Translations under genes and position numbers: made by a program
Shown here: piece after piece, positions 27,414-36,385 of the stretch
How the letters are laid out: every line of letters starts with the position of its first letter
Numbering within the stretch: position 1 is the stretch's first letter
Assembly: GCA_964580215.1 (NCBI GenBank)
Contig: CAZOJT010000012.1
Location: forward strand, 1-64,000
Reading direction: 5' to 3'
Origin: SM23-73-3 sp964580215
GTDB taxonomy: Bacteria > Zixibacteria > MSB-5A5 > SM1-73
DNA: 64,000 bases
The notes under the pieces: generated by a model
Databases searched by the model: none
Seen by the model: the letters and a program-made list of their open reading frames with translations, nothing else
What the model was told of the DNA's origin: nothing

Positions 27414-28535
27414 CTACTTGAGCAAAACCATGCGGTTGGTCACCTCGTAGGGACCGGCCTCAATGCGGTATAAATAAACCCCACTTGCGGTCACATCTCC
27501 ACTTTCGTTGCGACCATCCCAGCTTACGCTGTAGCTTCCTGCCGGTTGGTATCCCAGATCATAGGTGCGGATTAACTGTCCGGTGACGTTGTAAATCTGT
27601 ATCCGCACTTCCTCCGAAACACTCAGCGCATAGGCGATTTGGGTCTCCGGGTTGAAGGGATTCGGATAGCTCTGGGCTTGAATATTAAGCTCGGCAGTTG
27701 TCTTTTCAGAAGAGGTGTTCTCAGATTTCTCAGGTAGGTCAAAACCGTACTCCTGGAGCATCTCATCAATTGCAGCGCGAATCTCCTCACGGGAAGCATC
27801 TTGGCTTCGCATCTCTCTGATCTTTTCCCGAACAGCTTCTCTCTGCTCTTTGGTGAGATCTTCCCAGAAGCCGCCCGGACCGGGACCAAAACCACCCCGA
27901 CCACGCGGTCCAGACCAATCCTCAGGTACCTCGATACCATAACCTTTGAGCATCTCGGCTACTGCAAAGTGAATCTCCTCACGGGAAGCGCCTTGGTCTC
28001 GCATCTCCTTGATCTTCTCGTGAACAGCTTCTCTCTGCTCTTTAGTGAGATCTTCCCAGAAGCCGCCCGGACCATGCGGTCCTTTCCAGTCCTCAGGCAA
28101 CTCGATTCCATACCCTTTAAGCATCTCAGCTACTGCGGCGTGAATCTCCTCACGGGTAGCATCCTGGTCTCGCATCTCTTTGGTCTTCTCCTGAACAGCC
28201 TCTCTCTGCTCCTCGGTCAAATTGGCCTTTAAGCCAGCTTTTCCGTGACCGAAACCAATAGGTCCATGCCAGTCCTCAGGCACCTCAATTCCGTAACCTT
28301 TAAGCATCTCAGCCACTGCAGTGTGAATCTCTTCACGGGTAGCCCTCTGGCTTCGCATCTCTTTTTTCTTCTCCTGAACAGCCACTCTCTGCTCATCGGT
28401 CAGATTGCTCCAGAATCTTTCTCCCTTATGTCCGGGACAAGGGCCCTGCGCCAACACAACGGCGCTTGTGCCCACCAGAACGCTAAAGAAAAGCACCAGC
28501 GCCATGATGCCCGTTATGATTGAAAACCTTTTCAT
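27414..28535 (-). CDS. Secreted protein with four LTxEQR helical repeats and sorting tail
   Basis: The 373-residue product starts at the ATG at 28535 (GGAGGT eight bases upstream) with signal peptide MKRFSIITGIMALVLFF. Four tandem units of about 57-63 residues follow, each LTxEQRxAVxEKxKEMR, then REEI, EMLKGYGIE and PEDW, joined by glycine/proline linkers. LTxEQR is reminiscent of the LTxxQ motif of Spy/CpxP chaperones, one of which is encoded at 28831-29361. The C-terminus (AQSYPNPFNPET...GVYLYRIEAG) is a type IX-style tail, so the repeats are probably displayed at the surface. The DNA repeats are also similar, which suggests recent expansion. Function unknown; metal or misfolded-protein binding is a guess from the motif and context. 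Confidence 0.8.
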   Translation of the reverse strand: MKRFSIITGIMALVLFFSVLVGTSAVVLAQGPCPGHKGERFWSNLTDEQRVAVQEKKKEMRSQRATREEIHTAVAEMLKGYGIEVPEDWHGPIGFGHGKAGLKANLTEEQREAVQEKTKEMRDQDATREEIHAAVAEMLKGYGIELPEDWKGPHGPGGFWEDLTKEQREAVHEKIKEMRDQGASREEIHFAVAEMLKGYGIEVPEDWSGPRGRGGFGPGPGGFWEDLTKEQREAVREKIREMRSQDASREEIRAAIDEMLQEYGFDLPEKSENTSSEKTTAELNIQAQSYPNPFNPETQIAYALSVSEEVRIQIYNVTGQLIRTYDLGYQPAGSYSVSWDGRNESGDVTASGVYLYRIEAGPYEVTNRMVLLK

Positions 28536-28550
28536 TTTGGATACCTCCAA

Positions 28551-28808
28551 TCAATTTAAGGTTAACTTCTTTAAATTTCTGAGTTCATTGTAAAAACTCA
28601 AGAACTCACTATTTATGAATTCCACCTTCAGCGAATTTGCATCTTCGGTTCCGATGTCAAAAATGAAGGTGCTCTTTGATTTCTTTTGATCTGATTTGAT
28701 GAGATGACAACCTTTTATCTTCAAGTAGGCTGAAAACGCGAGGTCATCTGTGGTGATATGATTATTGTTGATTTCATCCGATTTGATTTGATTCCAATTT
28801 GTTTCCAT
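28551..28808 (-). CDS. Small DUF5659-like protein
   Basis: This 85-residue product is soluble and has no signal peptide. The ATG at 28808 is chosen because AAAGGAG lies five bases upstream. The pattern TTDDLAFSAYLKIKGCHLI followed by a lysine-rich strand and FIFDIG resembles small DUF5659-type proteins, whose job is unknown. It ends 15 bases before the LTxEQR-repeat gene and starts 22 bases after the Spy-like gene, so it is within the same transcription unit. Confidence 0.6.
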   Translation of the reverse strand: METNWNQIKSDEINNNHITTDDLAFSAYLKIKGCHLIKSDQKKSKSTFIFDIGTEDANSLKVEFINSEFLSFYNELRNLKKLTLN

Positions 28809-28830
28809 TTGACTCCTTTCGATTTCATAT

Positions 28831-29361
28831 TTATTTACCTTCCTCAAAATTAGGATGTCTGGGTTGCCCTCCTATTCCTTTCCCACGGTCTCTCCATCCT
28901 CTCATCCGGTCTCGTCCTTCCTTAAAAAGGGAGAAAAAATTCTTCTGCTGTTCTGGAGTTAAGATTGCTTTTCCCTCGAGCAAATGTGCAGTTGTCTTCT
29001 TCTTAAGCATGATTTCTAAAGTACCAATTTCCTCCGCAAGCTTGTCAAGTTTCTCTACATTCGGCTCCTCAGCCGCAATTTCATCCATCAATTCCTTTCT
29101 TTTGGCTCTGAGTGAGTCATGAATCGGTTTTGTTTCCTCCCAAAATTTTTTATCCTGAGATTCAAATTGTCTCACCTGCTTTTCATTCAGACCAAGTTCG
29201 TGTTTAATGAAATCCATATGCCTATCAGGCTGCATATCGGGCCCGCCCATGAGGGGGAAATGTCTTTTGAAATGAAAGCGATGGTAGGCAATGGTTGCCA
29301 GTGCGGCTACGTTGACGATGGTCAAGAGTATCAGGATTACAATGATTAGGTTCTTTTTCAT
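28831..29361 (-). CDS. Spy/CpxP-like periplasmic stress protein
   Basis: The 176-residue product has an N-terminal membrane or signal segment (LIIVILILLTIVNVAALATIAY) and a helical periplasmic domain with the pattern of the metal-resistance/Spy-like families: LGLNEKQVRQFE, then KRKELMDEI, and finally LTPEQQKNFFSLF. Such proteins bind misfolded proteins or metals and often report envelope stress. It directly follows the anti-sigma gene and has an AGGAGA ribosome site. A histidine-rich N-terminal stretch (HRFHFKRH) could bind metal. Confidence 0.8.
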   Translation of the reverse strand: MKKNLIIVILILLTIVNVAALATIAYHRFHFKRHFPLMGGPDMQPDRHMDFIKHELGLNEKQVRQFESQDKKFWEETKPIHDSLRAKRKELMDEIAAEEPNVEKLDKLAEEIGTLEIMLKKKTTAHLLEGKAILTPEQQKNFFSLFKEGRDRMRGWRDRGKGIGGQPRHPNFEEGK

Positions 29362-29370
29362 TGCTATCTC

Positions 29371-29865
29371 CTATTCCTCTGAAATCACGTCCAGGTAGGT
29401 AGCTTCGATGGAACCCGTCGGTAAATCGTCCAGCAGGTTCAAATGGTATGAATCAAAAAACTGCTCTAAAGCAATGGTGCGTTCGTCAACTTGATATGCT
29501 GTTTGGCCGTTAGCAGACTGGGGGAAGTTTCCCAATGAATAGCCTGTAAAAATGCAAATCAGCAAAACGACAATAGCAATCGCCGGACGGGTCCAGCGAA
29601 CCAGTCCCTCCAGCCAACCCAAAACAGGCTCTCTTCCCTTCTCGTATTCGATGATCCTCTGCTTCAGCCTTGTCCAAAGATAAGGAGAGGGTTGAATCCT
29701 CTCACGGTGTTCCAAAGTCCCCCACAGTTGGGAAAACTCCTCCAGCAGGCGGGAGCAGTCAGGACAAATCTTGAGGTGATTTTCCATTTGGACCCGCTGC
29801 TCTTCAGGCAGTTCATTCTCTAAGAAGGGCACCAAACTCTTTTTAACATTTTTGCAGTTCATCAT
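29371..29865 (-). CDS. Membrane anti-sigma factor with zinc-finger domain
   Basis: This 164-residue protein begins with a zinc-binding anti-sigma domain (MNCKNVKKS...HLKICPDCSRLLEEF, the His-x3-Cys-x2-Cys pattern) and has one membrane helix at about residues 92-112 (AIAIVVLLICIFTGYSLG) and a periplasmic tail. It should hold the ECF sigma factor encoded at 34220 inactive. Four or five genes lie between the two, unlike the usual adjacent pair. The start at 29865 follows GGAGG at seven bases. Confidence 0.85.
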   Translation of the reverse strand: MMNCKNVKKSLVPFLENELPEEQRVQMENHLKICPDCSRLLEEFSQLWGTLEHRERIQPSPYLWTRLKQRIIEYEKGREPVLGWLEGLVRWTRPAIAIVVLLICIFTGYSLGNFPQSANGQTAYQVDERTIALEQFFDSYHLNLLDDLPTGSIEATYLDVISEE

Positions 29866-29931
29866 AAATTCGCCTCCGTTCACTACTTTGACACGGATTC
29901 TGGTTAAAACTTGCGGTTTTTCGCATTCTTG

Positions 29932-31887
29932 CTATTCATATCTCAATGCGTCAATGGGATTCAAAAGGGAGGCCTTGCGCGCCGGATAGAACCCAAAGAA
30001 AAGTCCTACCGCCAGGGCGAATGAAAAAGACAAAGCCACAGAAATCGGCGTGATGACAGTTTGCCAGCCGGCAAAATGACTCATAAGCTTACTAACCAAG
30101 ATTCCTGAAAAAACACCGATCATCCCGCCGGCCAATGATACGATAATCGCCTCGATAAGGAACTGGCTCAAAATATCGCGCCTCTGTGCGCCAATTGCCT
30201 TGCGGATGCCTATTTCCCTGGTCCTCTCGGTAACGGATACAAACATGATATTCATGATCCCGATTCCGCCGACGATAAGGCTGACCACGGCAATGCCAGC
30301 AAGAAGCATGGTAAATGTGTTACTGGTTTCCTGCACAGTAGAGAGAATTTCCGTTTGAGACATGATATTGAAGTCATCTTCATCACCTGCTCTGATCCGG
30401 TGCCTTTCACGAAGAAGAGATGTAATCTCAGCTGATGCCTTATCCATAACATCCTCGCTCTTCGCCTCTACATTGACAGTTGATACGTAATCTACTCCAA
30501 ATAACCGTTTCTGTGCGGTTTTCAGGGGAACGAAGATTATATCGTCCTCGTCCCTCCACCCACTACCCCCTTTTTCGCTCATCACCCCGATAACCTGAAA
30601 ACTGCTGCGCTTTATCTTGATGTATTGTCCTATGGGATCTTCCTCACCGAAGAGATTCTCCACCACTGTTTTTCCCAAAACCGCCACCCGTCGCATAAAT
30701 CGGTTGTCCTCTTCCGTCACAAAGGAACCCTGCTCGACCGGAAAATTTCTTACCTCTGGATAGTTGGGTGTCACTCCGTTTATGCTGGTATTCGTGTTCT
30801 TATTACCAAAGACCACCTGAGCATTTCTGGAATACTCTGCATCAACTTTCGCAACGGACGGGCACCTTTCGGCAATAGCCTGAGCATCCTCGTAATTAAG
30901 AGAGGTACGGCTTCCGCCTGCTGACCGTGCCGGCCCGTGTCGAAAAGCGCCCGGACGCACCATCAAGAGATTTGCCCCCAACTGACTGATACGCTCCGTA
31001 ATCTGAGCACCGGCGCCTTGACCTATAGCTATCATAGCAATCACTGCGGATACCCCCACGATGATTCCCAGCATCGTCAGAAAACTGCGAAGTTTGTTTG
31101 AAAAGATGGAAGATACTGCCATGGATAAGCTCTCCGCCACCTCGGCTAAGGAAAACCTTCTCTTTTTCTTCTCATTACGCGCTGGCGCAAAAGTCGGGCT
31201 AACCCCCTCTTTATCCCGGGTTTTCTGATCTTCCACAATCTCACCATCTTTTAAACGTATGGTTCTTCGGGCATAGGATGCCACTGAATCGTCGTGGGTG
31301 ACCAGAATTATGGTAATGCCTTTCTTGTGAAGTTCATCTAATATCGACATGATCTCCTGGCCGGATTTGGAATCGAGATTACCGGTGGGCTCATCCGCCA
31401 GGATTATGGACGGTTCATTCGCCAGCGCCCGGGCTATGGCAACTCGCTGCTGTTGTCCTCCGGATAATTCCCTTGGACGATGATGAGCCCTGTCTTCAAG
31501 ATTTACAGCCTGGAGCGCACTGTTCGCCATCTCTTTTCGTTTACTATGGTCACCCGCATATATAAGTGGAAGTTCTACATTGGACAAGGCGTTCAAACGG
31601 GGTAGTAAGTTGAAAGTCTGAAAAACAAAGCCGATCTTCTCATTCCGTATGCAGGCGAGCTGGGAATCGGAGAATTCACCTACGTTGATACCATCAAAAA
31701 GATACAGGCCGCTGGTGGGAACGTCCAGACAACCCAATATATTCAGGAGGGTGGACTTGCCCGAACCCGAAGGCCCCATAATGGCGACAAAGTCGCCATC
31801 TTCTATTTTAAGTGAGGCATTTTTCAAAGCAGGGACCTTTATATCCCCCATCCTGTAAGTTTTGTTGACGTTTTTTAACTCTATCAT
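29932..31887 (-). CDS. MacB-like ABC transporter (fused ATPase and permease)
   Basis: The 651-residue length equals that of MacB. The ATPase half (residues 1-225) has Walker A GPSGSGKST, signature LSGGQQQRVAIARAL, Walker B ILADEPTGN and the switch VTHDD. The permease half has a first helix near 265-290, a large periplasmic domain to about 520 and three C-terminal helices (LLAGIAVVSLIVGGIGIMNIM onwards, with the TREIGIRKAIGA motif). With the membrane-fusion and TolC genes it forms a tripartite system that expels substrates from the periplasm. It overlaps the fusion-protein gene by four bases (ATGA). Confidence 0.93.
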   Translation of the reverse strand: MIELKNVNKTYRMGDIKVPALKNASLKIEDGDFVAIMGPSGSGKSTLLNILGCLDVPTSGLYLFDGINVGEFSDSQLACIRNEKIGFVFQTFNLLPRLNALSNVELPLIYAGDHSKRKEMANSALQAVNLEDRAHHRPRELSGGQQQRVAIARALANEPSIILADEPTGNLDSKSGQEIMSILDELHKKGITIILVTHDDSVASYARRTIRLKDGEIVEDQKTRDKEGVSPTFAPARNEKKKRRFSLAEVAESLSMAVSSIFSNKLRSFLTMLGIIVGVSAVIAMIAIGQGAGAQITERISQLGANLLMVRPGAFRHGPARSAGGSRTSLNYEDAQAIAERCPSVAKVDAEYSRNAQVVFGNKNTNTSINGVTPNYPEVRNFPVEQGSFVTEEDNRFMRRVAVLGKTVVENLFGEEDPIGQYIKIKRSSFQVIGVMSEKGGSGWRDEDDIIFVPLKTAQKRLFGVDYVSTVNVEAKSEDVMDKASAEITSLLRERHRIRAGDEDDFNIMSQTEILSTVQETSNTFTMLLAGIAVVSLIVGGIGIMNIMFVSVTERTREIGIRKAIGAQRRDILSQFLIEAIIVSLAGGMIGVFSGILVSKLMSHFAGWQTVITPISVALSFSFALAVGLFFGFYPARKASLLNPIDALRYE

Positions 31888-32873
31888 CTTATTCCCCTCA
31901 TCATCCGCCTTAGGTCCCGGCCAGGATCTCCTTGCGGTGAGTTGTTTTCTATCCCACCCAGGATTACCGTATCTCCTTCCTTCAATCCCTTGGTTACCTC
32001 AAGCACCCTTCCATCAGTAATACCGGTTTCGATCTTCCGGGGAGTTGGCTGATCTTCTAATACCATAACGAAGCTTTTGCCTTCTCTTTCCTTTACTGCA
32101 CTTTTTGGAATCACAAGTATACTATCCTTCTTTTCCACCATAAACTCCACGTTGGCTGTCATTCCTGATGCCCAATGGGACGGGACTTTCAGAGGATCCA
32201 CCATCACATTGTATACCACCACATCCGAGACCAGCGTGCCCTCGCGGGAGATTTTGGTTACCTTTCCCCTCAACTTTTCATTCGGAAAGGCATCCAGCAC
32301 AATCCAGGTCTCCTGTCCCCCGCGTATCTTGCCGATATCTACCTCATCCACCTCCACGCTTGCCACAAGTCTATCCGAAATCACGAAGAGGATACTCTGG
32401 GTGGAAACATTTTGCCCTGGCTCACAGGAACGATTTATTACCTGACCAGATATTGAATTAGTGAGAGGCACCGGTTTATATGCTTTTTCTGCAATCTCAG
32501 AAGCCATCTTTGCCTCCTTTAAAGCCTCCGGATCATTTTCCCTTTGCGCAGATTCCAGACCGGAACGCGCCGCATCCAGGAGCGCAATCCTATCTTCGCT
32601 GGAGATCCAGGCTAAGATGTCGCCTTCCTTGACCCTATCTCCCTCGTCAACTTCTACTCTGTCTATCCTTCCGCTGACAGATGAGCTGACCTCCACTCTG
32701 GTGTATGGCTGAATAATCCCGGTAGAAAGAACTTTAATCTCTATGTTCCCCCGTTCCACTCTGACCGTCTCATAGCTTGGTTGACCTGGGTTATCACCGC
32801 TTCTTTTTTGCCAATAGAAGTATCCAGCCACAAGGATCGCCACAAATACGATTACTACTAATATTTTCTTCAT
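31884..32873 (-). CDS. Periplasmic membrane-fusion protein (MacA-like)
   Basis: The 329-residue adaptor has one N-terminal membrane segment (LVVIVFVAILVAGYFY), split lipoyl halves (VEVDEGDRVKEGDILAWIS and ISGQVINRSCEPGQNV) with a short hairpin between them, a beta-barrel and a C-terminal domain (LKEGDTVILGGIEN). It would bridge the MacB-like transporter to TolC. The coiled coil is short, about 40 residues. It shares TAATG with the TolC gene and ATGA with the macB-like gene, so the three are translationally coupled. Confidence 0.9.
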   Translation of the reverse strand: MKKILVVIVFVAILVAGYFYWQKRSGDNPGQPSYETVRVERGNIEIKVLSTGIIQPYTRVEVSSSVSGRIDRVEVDEGDRVKEGDILAWISSEDRIALLDAARSGLESAQRENDPEALKEAKMASEIAEKAYKPVPLTNSISGQVINRSCEPGQNVSTQSILFVISDRLVASVEVDEVDIGKIRGGQETWIVLDAFPNEKLRGKVTKISREGTLVSDVVVYNVMVDPLKVPSHWASGMTANVEFMVEKKDSILVIPKSAVKEREGKSFVMVLEDQPTPRKIETGITDGRVLEVTKGLKEGDTVILGGIENNSPQGDPGRDLRRMMRGIR

Positions 32874-34126
32874 TAGTTTCTCCTTCCCCGGATCTTTTCC
32901 AACCTAGCGCTGGCTACACGGAAATTGAATATGGCATTAACATAGTTATTTTCTGTGCGGGTAAGATCGCTTTCCTTTTGCTGCAGGAAAAAATATGATG
33001 TCAGTCCCTGTTCATACTGCAGCTTTGTCAATTGGTACATCTCACGAGTCGCTTGTAGAGTCTTATCATTAACCTCGATTATTTTTTCCGCGAGTTCCCA
33101 TTTTGAATAAGCCTGCTCAATCTCCTCCTCTATCTGTTGCTCCAGCTCCTGAAGTCTTGTATCCTGCTCCTTAAGCGAAAGAGTGGCTTTTTTGACCTTT
33201 GCTTTCCTTGAAAAACCATCAAAGATAGTAGGCAAGGAGAAGCTTATTCCTGCACTCCAATCTCCTTGCTGGTCCAGGAATGTTTCGTCACTCCGCCATG
33301 CATATCCCCATGAAGAAGACAGGGAAATTTTTGGAAAATAGCTGCTCTTAGCTTGAGTAACCTCAGCTTCCAGCACATCCGTGTTAATCCTCTGGGAGCG
33401 AATGTCTGGTCTTTGAGTTTTCGCCTCTTCAATTAGCCTGTCCAAAGATGGAAACCTTATATCCTCATCTTCATACTTTATGGTTACTTCTGTCCTTCGG
33501 GGTCTGCCGAGAAGTAGATTAAGTTCTATTTGGGCAAGGGTCAATTCCTCTTCCGCCTGCTTCTTATCATATTCTGCCTGTAATAGATTCGCCTCAGCTT
33601 CCATCACTGCGGGAGAGCTCTCTCTGCCTGCATTATACTTCAATTTGATAAGCACAAGGTCTTCTTTCCGTCTTTTAAGGATGTTTTCTGCAAGCGCAAT
33701 CTGTTGTTGCTTCTGCAAGATTCTAAAAAAAGCCTCCTTTACTGCGAGAATCACTTCGTTCTCCCCAAGATGATAGTTCTCCTCCGCTATTTTCACTCTC
33801 GCTTTTGCAGCCTTTACACCGGCACGAATAGACCCTCCCTGATAGAGCGTGTATCCGACCCCAATGCTTGCCGAGTAGCTCCTTTCTTCGCCATATCTAA
33901 GGTTTAGGCTCGGAATGGAAAGGTTCAGGCTCGGATAATACGATGAATAAGCAGAGGTCACGCCCAGACGGGACTGTTCTATTGCTGTTTTCGCCTGAAT
34001 AAGTTTGGGGTAATTCTCCCTTGCCAGGGAAAGGCAATCTTGGAGGGTCAAGGGCTCTTGGGCTAAGGAACCGCTGTTTAGAACGGCTAAACAGAATATA
34101 AGGAGAAAAGGTTGTTTCAGATTCAC
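32873..34126 (-). CDS. TolC-family outer-membrane efflux protein
   Basis: The 417-residue product has a signal peptide (PFLLIFCLAVLNSGSLAQ) and the two-fold repeat of long helices typical of outer-membrane efflux ducts: LTLQDCLSLARENYPKL, then VGYTLYQGG, and SAGISFSLPTIFDGFSR in the second half. It starts with GTG after AAGGAG. It forms the outer channel of the pump encoded by the next two genes. Confidence 0.92.
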   Translation of the reverse strand: MNLKQPFLLIFCLAVLNSGSLAQEPLTLQDCLSLARENYPKLIQAKTAIEQSRLGVTSAYSSYYPSLNLSIPSLNLRYGEERSYSASIGVGYTLYQGGSIRAGVKAAKARVKIAEENYHLGENEVILAVKEAFFRILQKQQQIALAENILKRRKEDLVLIKLKYNAGRESSPAVMEAEANLLQAEYDKKQAEEELTLAQIELNLLLGRPRRTEVTIKYEDEDIRFPSLDRLIEEAKTQRPDIRSQRINTDVLEAEVTQAKSSYFPKISLSSSWGYAWRSDETFLDQQGDWSAGISFSLPTIFDGFSRKAKVKKATLSLKEQDTRLQELEQQIEEEIEQAYSKWELAEKIIEVNDKTLQATREMYQLTKLQYEQGLTSYFFLQQKESDLTRTENNYVNAIFNFRVASARLEKIRGRRN

Positions 34127-34219
34127 TGCATCTCCTTGCCTTTCTTAGATGATTCACTTCTTCATGTTCAACTTTCTAATCCTTTGACACCCTTTTTTGC
34201 TAGAACTTGCGGTTTAAAC

Positions 34220-34795
34220 TTACTTTTCTTTCAGGTAGTGTATCAATTTCCTCTGCAGGTTTGATTTTGCCCGGTGAATAAGCGACTCTACTGATGAAAG
34301 GGAACGCTGCAAGATTTCGGCTATCTCCTCATAGGACAATCCTTCATATTTATGAAGCACAAAAGCAACTCGTTGCTTCTCAGGCAAAGAATCAATCGCC
34401 TTTTGTACTTTCGCATTTCGCTCTTTCTTTTCCAGGGCAACATCCGGTCGATCGGAATTTGAAGCTAGCACCTCAGTGACCACTTCACGGTCATTTTCTG
34501 ATAAAGAGCTAAGACTTTTCAGCCATCTAAATTGCTTATTGTCACGCACGAAATTCAGCGAGCGATTCACCGCAATCCGGTAAAGCCAGGTGGAGATTTT
34601 AGCTTCCTGTCGAAATTTTTCGGCTGATTTGTATACCTGAAAAAACACCTCTTGAGCAATGTCCTCGGCATCCTGTCTGTTACCAAGTAGATTGTAACAA
34701 GTATTTATCACCAAAGCTTGATAACGATCAACCAGCGCTTTGAATGCACTATGATCTTTCGCTGCGATCTTCTCGATCAATTCCCTATCGTTCAT
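34220..34795 (-). CDS. ECF-family RNA polymerase sigma factor (pump operon)
   Basis: This 191-residue sigma factor has region 2 (FKALVDRYQALVINTCYN, then DAEDIAQEVFFQVY and WLYRIAVNRSLNFVRD) and region 4 (LPEKQRVAFVLHKYEGLSYEEIAEIL). It is the first gene of a block that also encodes the efflux pump and the anti-sigma factor. The ATG at 34795 gives a normal N-terminus; a TTG four codons upstream is the alternative, and neither has a strong ribosome site. A GAGAACCTT sequence near 34890 on the minus strand could be a self-recognised -35 element, but this is a guess. Confidence 0.9.
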   Translation of the reverse strand: MNDRELIEKIAAKDHSAFKALVDRYQALVINTCYNLLGNRQDAEDIAQEVFFQVYKSAEKFRQEAKISTWLYRIAVNRSLNFVRDNKQFRWLKSLSSLSENDREVVTEVLASNSDRPDVALEKKERNAKVQKAIDSLPEKQRVAFVLHKYEGLSYEEIAEILQRSLSSVESLIHRAKSNLQRKLIHYLKEK

Positions 34796-34973
34796 CGAAG
34801 AGCTCAAGAGTTCTGTTGATTCTCAAGTCGAAACAAAGCCCACCTAATAGACACAAAACACGGAGAAAGGTTTAATTAACCCCGAAGGTTCTCTTATGCG
34901 GAAAATGTATGTATGAATGGAGCCTTAGTGGGTCCTAAAGGATCCCCATCTGGGAAATTTTCGGGCTATTAAC

Positions 34974-35393
34974 TTACTCCTGCAACAACCCTAATAATTT
35001 CTGCTCCAGCGTATACAGCCTGAATCGGATCCTTTTGAAAGACTTGGCGGAATCGGGATTGATCAGCTTTCCGAATTCTTCCAATACCCGGGTGGCTTCC
35101 TCAGATCTTCTCAGATTGGCTTGAATGATCGAGTTAAGATCGGCTCGCTTCTTCTCTAAACTTCCCATGCTGTCTGCGCCCACATCTTTTCCGCTATCCC
35201 GAAAGGAGAGCAACTTTTTCTGATCGAAGTTCTTTTTGGCAACTCTGGTCAACTCATGGCGAAGACTCTTGAACTTCGATGACAGTTTGGCATCATCAAA
35301 ATAGAGCCTTGCCACCTCTTCTGTCACCCGAACTCCCTCTCTGGCACGATTTAAGTTGGCGTCGATGATTCGATAGATATTTTTTATATTCAT
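34974..35393 (-). CDS. Stand-alone ThiD2-like domain protein
   Basis: The 139-residue helical protein opens YRIIDANLNRAREGVRVTEE and has KFKSLRHELTRVAK and a second copy of the motif, QANLRRSEEATRVLEEFGKL. This pattern is known as the ThiD2 domain fused to the N-terminus of some thiamine-phosphate synthases; here it stands alone. A role in thiamine metabolism is inferred from the family only, and no other thi gene is in the window. It begins six bases after the toxin gene and probably shares its transcript. Confidence 0.75.
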   Translation of the reverse strand: MNIKNIYRIIDANLNRAREGVRVTEEVARLYFDDAKLSSKFKSLRHELTRVAKKNFDQKKLLSFRDSGKDVGADSMGSLEKKRADLNSIIQANLRRSEEATRVLEEFGKLINPDSAKSFKRIRFRLYTLEQKLLGLLQE

Positions 35394-35399
35394 GGAAAA

Positions 35400-35663
35400 T
35401 TAGGGCTTCTTCAAAGCTCGGTTATGCGGCCCCACTCTTCGAAGCAAATATATGTCTTTTTCAATTTGAAAAGTAAAACGATAATCTCTACTTACCCTTC
35501 CCTCAAATATTTTACCAGTGACTCCTTGAACTTTCTTGATCCTGAGGGATGGATGCTTGGGATTTTCCGAAAGAAGAGAAAGGCTCTTATCCACCTGTAA
35601 TTGGATATTATGAGGCAGACTTCGATAGTCTTCCACAAACGGTTTAGTAAAGACTATTTTCAC
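35400..35663 (-). CDS. RelE/ParE-family toxin
   Basis: The 87-residue product has the RelE-fold pattern: VFTKPFVEDYRSLP, then NPKHPSLRIKKVQG and GRVSRDYRFTFQIEKDIYLLRRVGPHN. RelE toxins cut mRNA on the ribosome; related ParE proteins poison gyrase. The basic and histidine residues near the end (R-R-V-G-P-H) favour RNA cleavage. It overlaps the antitoxin gene by four bases (ATGA). Confidence 0.85.
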   Translation of the reverse strand: MKIVFTKPFVEDYRSLPHNIQLQVDKSLSLLSENPKHPSLRIKKVQGVTGKIFEGRVSRDYRFTFQIEKDIYLLRRVGPHNRALKKP

Positions 35664-35971
35664 TTTGGTTTCTTCTTCAAAGCCTTCAGAGCATCTTTAA
35701 TATTGGAAAAAGGGCCCACCAAATCACCTTTCAAAATTGCCTCGTCTGCTTCACGTTCGCCTTTCTGCCATTCCTCGGTCCAAAACCACGCCTGATCCTT
35801 GGGAATAAGCTTTTGGGGAACAAACACTATAGTATTATCTTCGATGCGAGCATCCAGGAAATCACCTACCTCAAGGTTCAAAGCTTCAAAAATATCCTTA
35901 GCTATGGTGATTTGGTGCTTAGGTCCTATTCGGACAGTTGACCTAATTTGCCGTTTTGTCCGCTGTTGCAT
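35660..35971 (-). CDS. AbrB/SpoVT-family antitoxin
   Basis: This 103-residue protein has an N-terminal AbrB-like DNA-binding swapped barrel (VRIGPKHQITIAKDIFEAL, then NLEVGDFLDARIEDNTIVF), and a helical C-terminus (WTEEWQKGEREADEAILKG) that likely wraps and neutralises the toxin. It should also repress its own promoter. GGAGG lies nine bases before the ATG. A RelE toxin paired with an AbrB antitoxin is a known but less common combination. Confidence 0.85.
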   Translation of the reverse strand: MQQRTKRQIRSTVRIGPKHQITIAKDIFEALNLEVGDFLDARIEDNTIVFVPQKLIPKDQAWFWTEEWQKGEREADEAILKGDLVGPFSNIKDALKALKKKPK

Positions 35972-36385
35972 TTTGAGCCTCCATTTGCGATCTTTTCCGC
36001 AAAAGGTCTTTTTTATCGTAATATTTTCTTACAATCTTACATTCTTATTATACGACTAATTGATCTTCTTGTTAGTCATCTGTGAAAGATAAATATAGCA
36101 GATGGAGCCAAAAAGCCGATTTTTCAGACTTACTAAGAGGAGCAGGAAACAGTTTACATGTTATTATTCGTATGAATGCTTCGCATTGATTTTTTCTCCC
36201 ACACCTGTTTTTGGCTTGACTTGAAATTCGTATGAATGCATACGCATCCCCCTTTAGCAAAGGGGGATTTCTCAAGTTTCAAATCCCCCCTTCCCCCCCC
36301 TTTTTCTAAAGGGGGGATGTAAACAATTATATGCTCCCCTTAGTAAAACCTGCTCAATCTGTTTAATCGGCTGGGAGGAGCATTT
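35972..36385. other. Spacer with CGTATGAATGC and GGGGG hairpins
   Basis: No gene is supported. Bases 36168-36190 and 36229-36247 carry two CGTATGAATGC...GCATACG-type palindromes. Bases 36248-36319 hold CCCCCTTTAGCAAAGGGGG followed by a longer C-run/G-run hairpin with TTTTTCTAAA between. These could act as transcription barriers between gcvT and the toxin-antitoxin promoter region. Confidence 0.5.

Noticed and set aside
36072..36275. 67-codon minus-strand frame beside gcvT
   Set aside because: It covers palindromic repeats, with no ribosome site or family.
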